Positions 61,960 to 64,000 of a stretch of 64,000 bases of DNA are shown here, piece after piece (the first letter of the stretch is position 1; every line of letters starts with the position of its first letter). The DNA is from AP-15 sp963750195. GTDB lineage: Bacteria > Pseudomonadota > Alphaproteobacteria > ATCC43930 > CGMCC-115725. The translations under genes and the position numbers were made by a program. The notes beneath the pieces were generated by a model. That model worked only from the letters and a program-made list of their open reading frames with translations, made no database searches and was not told where the DNA came from. The stretch is taken from contig CAVVPS010000019.1 in assembly GCA_963750195.1 (NCBI GenBank), positions 124,001 through 188,000 on the forward strand. Reading direction: 5' to 3'.

Positions 61960-63522
61960 ATGTCGCGATCATTTTGGCTTGCGTTGCTGTGCGGTTCGGC
62001 ATTGGCGGCGGGCGGGTTTTCCGGCGCGGCGCTGGCCGACGGCCAAGGTAAAGGTAAAGGCAAAGGCGGCGACACACTGGTGGTCAGCCGCGTTCAGTAT
62101 GTCGCGCCCTCGCCGCTTCCCGCGCCGCCCAATACATTTCCGCAAATCTTCACGAACGCCAATGTCAGCGGCATCCAGGGCAACATCTTTCTCGATTATT
62201 ACGGCACTCAGGCCGGCGCGCCCCGCCGAGGTATCCTGGCATTGACCGCGAGTTCGGTGGCCCAGGGCCAGCCGATTACAACCAGCTTCAGCTCGAAGTC
62301 CGAGGGGTCGCTGCACCTCTCGCTCGACGGCAACTACCTGACCTATATGGGCTACAATGCCGCGGCCGGCCTCGTCGGGGTGTCGAATTCGGAAACGACG
62401 AACCCCAATGCGCAGATTCCCGGCGGATGTTCGCCGACCGGTTGCTTCGACCGCGCCGTGGCGCTGGTCAATTCCAGCGGATTGGTCAGCGTGACGCCGC
62501 AGGATTTCGCCTATAGCGGCGACAACCCGCGCGGCGCGATTTCGCTCGACGGCACCCAATTTTACATGGCGGGGAATTCCGATAGCACCTTGAACAAGAC
62601 CATGCCGGTGACCGGGCCGGGTCTGACGATCGGCGCCCGTCTCGGGATGCCGGGCTCGACGGGTTCGATCCAGCTCGGCACCTACACCGCCGCCGACCGG
62701 CCGGACGAGTCGGCAAAGCAGCATATCAAGGACAACAACTTTCGGGGGATCGGCATCTTCCCCGACGCCAACGGCAATCAAAACCTCTATGTCTCGAAAG
62801 GCAGCGGCGGCAATGGCGACGACGGGCTGTTCCAGGTTCTGAACGGAAGTTTCCCGGGCGCGACGATTGCGGATGTCGTCAACAATGGAACCGGCGCCGG
62901 CGTCCCGGCGGGGGGCACCACCAACACGATCGTCCTGCTGCTCGGCAATTACGCGACCAATCCGACGACAAACCAGCCGTCGCCGATTACCCCGTTCGGA
63001 TTTTTCTTTGCCAATCCGACGACGCTCTACGTCGCTGATGAGGGCAATTCGACGATCACCTTGCCGACCGACAACAACGAGACCGAGACCAGCCTGACCA
63101 CAGATCCGCTCGCCGGATTGCAGAAATGGGTGCTGGTCCCGGGTTCGTCGCCATATTGGCAACTGGTTTACGTCATCACGGACGGGCTACAGATCAATCA
63201 ACCGCAAAAGATCCCGGGTTACGGTGTCCCGACCTTTACCACCGGGCTGCGCAACCTGACCGGCAAAGTCAATGGCGACGGCACGGTGACGATTTATGCG
63301 ATTACCGCTCAAACCAGCACGGTTTCGGGCGGCGAACCCGACCCGACCAAATTGGTTGCGGTCACTGACGAAATTGCCGCGACCCAGCTGCCGGTGGATG
63401 ACGGCAAGGGCGGCGGCAGTTGGGGCGGCGGCAAGCAGACGCTCGACCAGTTCGTCACATTACAGCAATCGCGCTCGGGTGAGGTGTTCCGCGGCGTTGC
63501 TTTTGCGCCCGCCGGTCAGTAA
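61960..63522 (+). CDS. Secreted protein, probable beta-rich/propeller-like
   Basis: 520 residues. The signal peptide is MSRSFWLALLCGSALAAGGFSGAALA, followed by a charged GKGKGKGG stretch. The remainder is rich in Gly, Asn, Thr and Ser with blade-like segments such as GIGIFPDANGNQNLYVSKGSGGNGDDGLFQV, FFFANPTTLYVADEGNSTI and GDGTVTIYAITAQTS. This resembles beta-propeller extracellular proteins. No enzyme motif is identified. A ribosome-binding site (GGAGGA) precedes the ATG. Probably periplasmic or secreted. A long intergenic stretch separates it from the KAP gene. Confidence 0.75.
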   Translation: MSRSFWLALLCGSALAAGGFSGAALADGQGKGKGKGGDTLVVSRVQYVAPSPLPAPPNTFPQIFTNANVSGIQGNIFLDYYGTQAGAPRRGILALTASSVAQGQPITTSFSSKSEGSLHLSLDGNYLTYMGYNAAAGLVGVSNSETTNPNAQIPGGCSPTGCFDRAVALVNSSGLVSVTPQDFAYSGDNPRGAISLDGTQFYMAGNSDSTLNKTMPVTGPGLTIGARLGMPGSTGSIQLGTYTAADRPDESAKQHIKDNNFRGIGIFPDANGNQNLYVSKGSGGNGDDGLFQVLNGSFPGATIADVVNNGTGAGVPAGGTTNTIVLLLGNYATNPTTNQPSPITPFGFFFANPTTLYVADEGNSTITLPTDNNETETSLTTDPLAGLQKWVLVPGSSPYWQLVYVITDGLQINQPQKIPGYGVPTFTTGLRNLTGKVNGDGTVTIYAITAQTSTVSGGEPDPTKLVAVTDEIAATQLPVDDGKGGGSWGGGKQTLDQFVTLQQSRSGEVFRGVAFAPAGQ

Positions 63523-63564
63523 CCCCGGCGCCATCTTCTGATAGGAGCGACTTGCCGGGCCGGA

Positions 63565-64000
63565 TCAGCCGATCGTGCCGGCGGCTTTGAGCGCGGCGAT
63601 TTCGGCCGGGTCGAGCCAGGCGGCGAGGGCGGCCTCGGCGTTTTCAGGGCTGTTCGCCTGCGGCGGGATCGGCAGGTCGGGAACGGTTCGCGAGAAGCGC
63701 GGCGCCGGGGCTGGCTGGACGACACCGTCGATCTCGACATAGGTGCCGCGCGCGGCGTTGTGCGGGTGATCGGGCGCTTCGTCAGTGGTCAGCACCGGGG
63801 CGAAACAGGCATCGGTCCCTTCGAGCAAGGCGCACCATTGGTTTCGGGTGCGGGTCTTGAACAGCTCGGCGAACTGGGTCTGTGCCCCGGGCCAGCGCGC
63901 GCGGTCCATTTGCGGCGGCATGGTCGCCGGGTCGATGTCGAGGCGGCGCAACAGTTCCGCGTAGAACTTGCCCTCGATCGGCGCGATCGAGATCCAGCGG
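63565..64000 (-). CDS. CaiB/BaiF-family (type III) CoA-transferase, C-terminal part
   Basis: The window edge cuts the gene. The visible end reads WISIAPIEGKFYAELLRRLDI, then FAELFKTRTRNQWCALLEGTDACFAPVLTTDEAPDHPHNAARGTYVEIDGVVQPAPAPRFSRT, which is typical of alpha-methylacyl-CoA racemase-like family III CoA-transferases (the ACFAPVLT…EA…HPH…RG segment). They move CoA between carboxylic acids. The catalytic Asp lies outside the window. Confidence 0.9.
   Translation of the reverse strand, partial: RWISIAPIEGKFYAELLRRLDIDPATMPPQMDRARWPGAQTQFAELFKTRTRNQWCALLEGTDACFAPVLTTDEAPDHPHNAARGTYVEIDGVVQPAPAPRFSRTVPDLPIPPQANSPENAEAALAAWLDPAEIAALKAAGTIG

Overview
This window is high-GC DNA from a Gram-negative bacterium, most likely an alphaproteobacterium (Rhodospirillales-like in flavour; genus not assignable by eye). 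The best marker is the conserved block ffs (SRP RNA)–dnaX–ybaB–recR at 25.5–28.4 kb. Around it lies a metabolically versatile accessory chromosome: a molybdenum hydroxylase cluster, LLM flavin oxidoreductases, VOC enzymes, 2-hydroxyacid dehydrogenases, a class II aldolase-like lyase, a TPP enzyme, an SDR and a CoA-transferase.

Layout. 0–5.5 kb is a decayed accessory zone: an AT-rich membrane ORF, a gene made of 141-bp tandem TPR repeats with a frameshift, a DUF5681 scrap, a multiply frameshifted LplT-like MFS gene, a broken DUF218 gene, and a neat Phd/VapC toxin–antitoxin pair. 5.4–9.8 kb is a coxM-S-L-type molybdenum hydroxylase cluster (M and L frameshifted) with a divergent MarR gene. 9.9–15.9 kb is the most distinctive part: an exosortase E/CPBP-protease gene (VPEID-CTERM system) cut by a 1,396-bp IS256-family element between its catalytic Cys and Arg regions, beside two tandem paralogous secreted proteins. 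One paralog ends in a VPEID-CTERM signal, the other in a classical PEP-CTERM signal. Both have near-consensus sigma-54 promoters and paired upstream dyads. 15.9–20.4 kb holds a TetR/EmrA/EmrB-type efflux unit and nudC.

20.6–22.4 kb is a low-GC mini-island behind a tRNA-like gene that has an oversized anticodon loop. It carries a HEPN-motif protein and a SieB-like superinfection-exclusion membrane protein, bracketed by a 9-bp direct repeat, and is a candidate small anti-phage module. 22.5–25.4 kb is an ECF42-type sigma factor with two YCII proteins and a GST. After the dnaX block come metabolic genes (28.4–34.6 kb), a large AsmA gene, GNAT, DUF1801, a DOPA-dioxygenase-like/VOC pair controlled by a divergent LysR, a heavy-metal P-type ATPase with a C-terminal hemerythrin-like domain, and a Spy-like periplasmic protein.

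44.5–50 kb has an alpha/beta hydrolase and a three-gene operon of a heparinase II/III-like lyase, a Bcr/CflA-like MFS transporter and an unknown protein, followed by an ISAs1-family element. 52–55.4 kb holds a PP-loop-like protein and a BTAD/TPR regulator. 55.4–59.6 kb holds a TPP enzyme, SDR, LLM and VOC genes. 59.6–61.8 kb is a lower-GC solitary KAP-family P-loop NTPase, another defence candidate. The window ends with a secreted protein and a partial CaiB/BaiF CoA-transferase.

Frameshifts are unusually frequent (about a dozen genes), while dnaX, ybaB, recR, nudC and the efflux genes are intact. This could be genuine decay or residual long-read indel error. Genes typed as pseudogene here should be read as 'frame broken in this sequence'.
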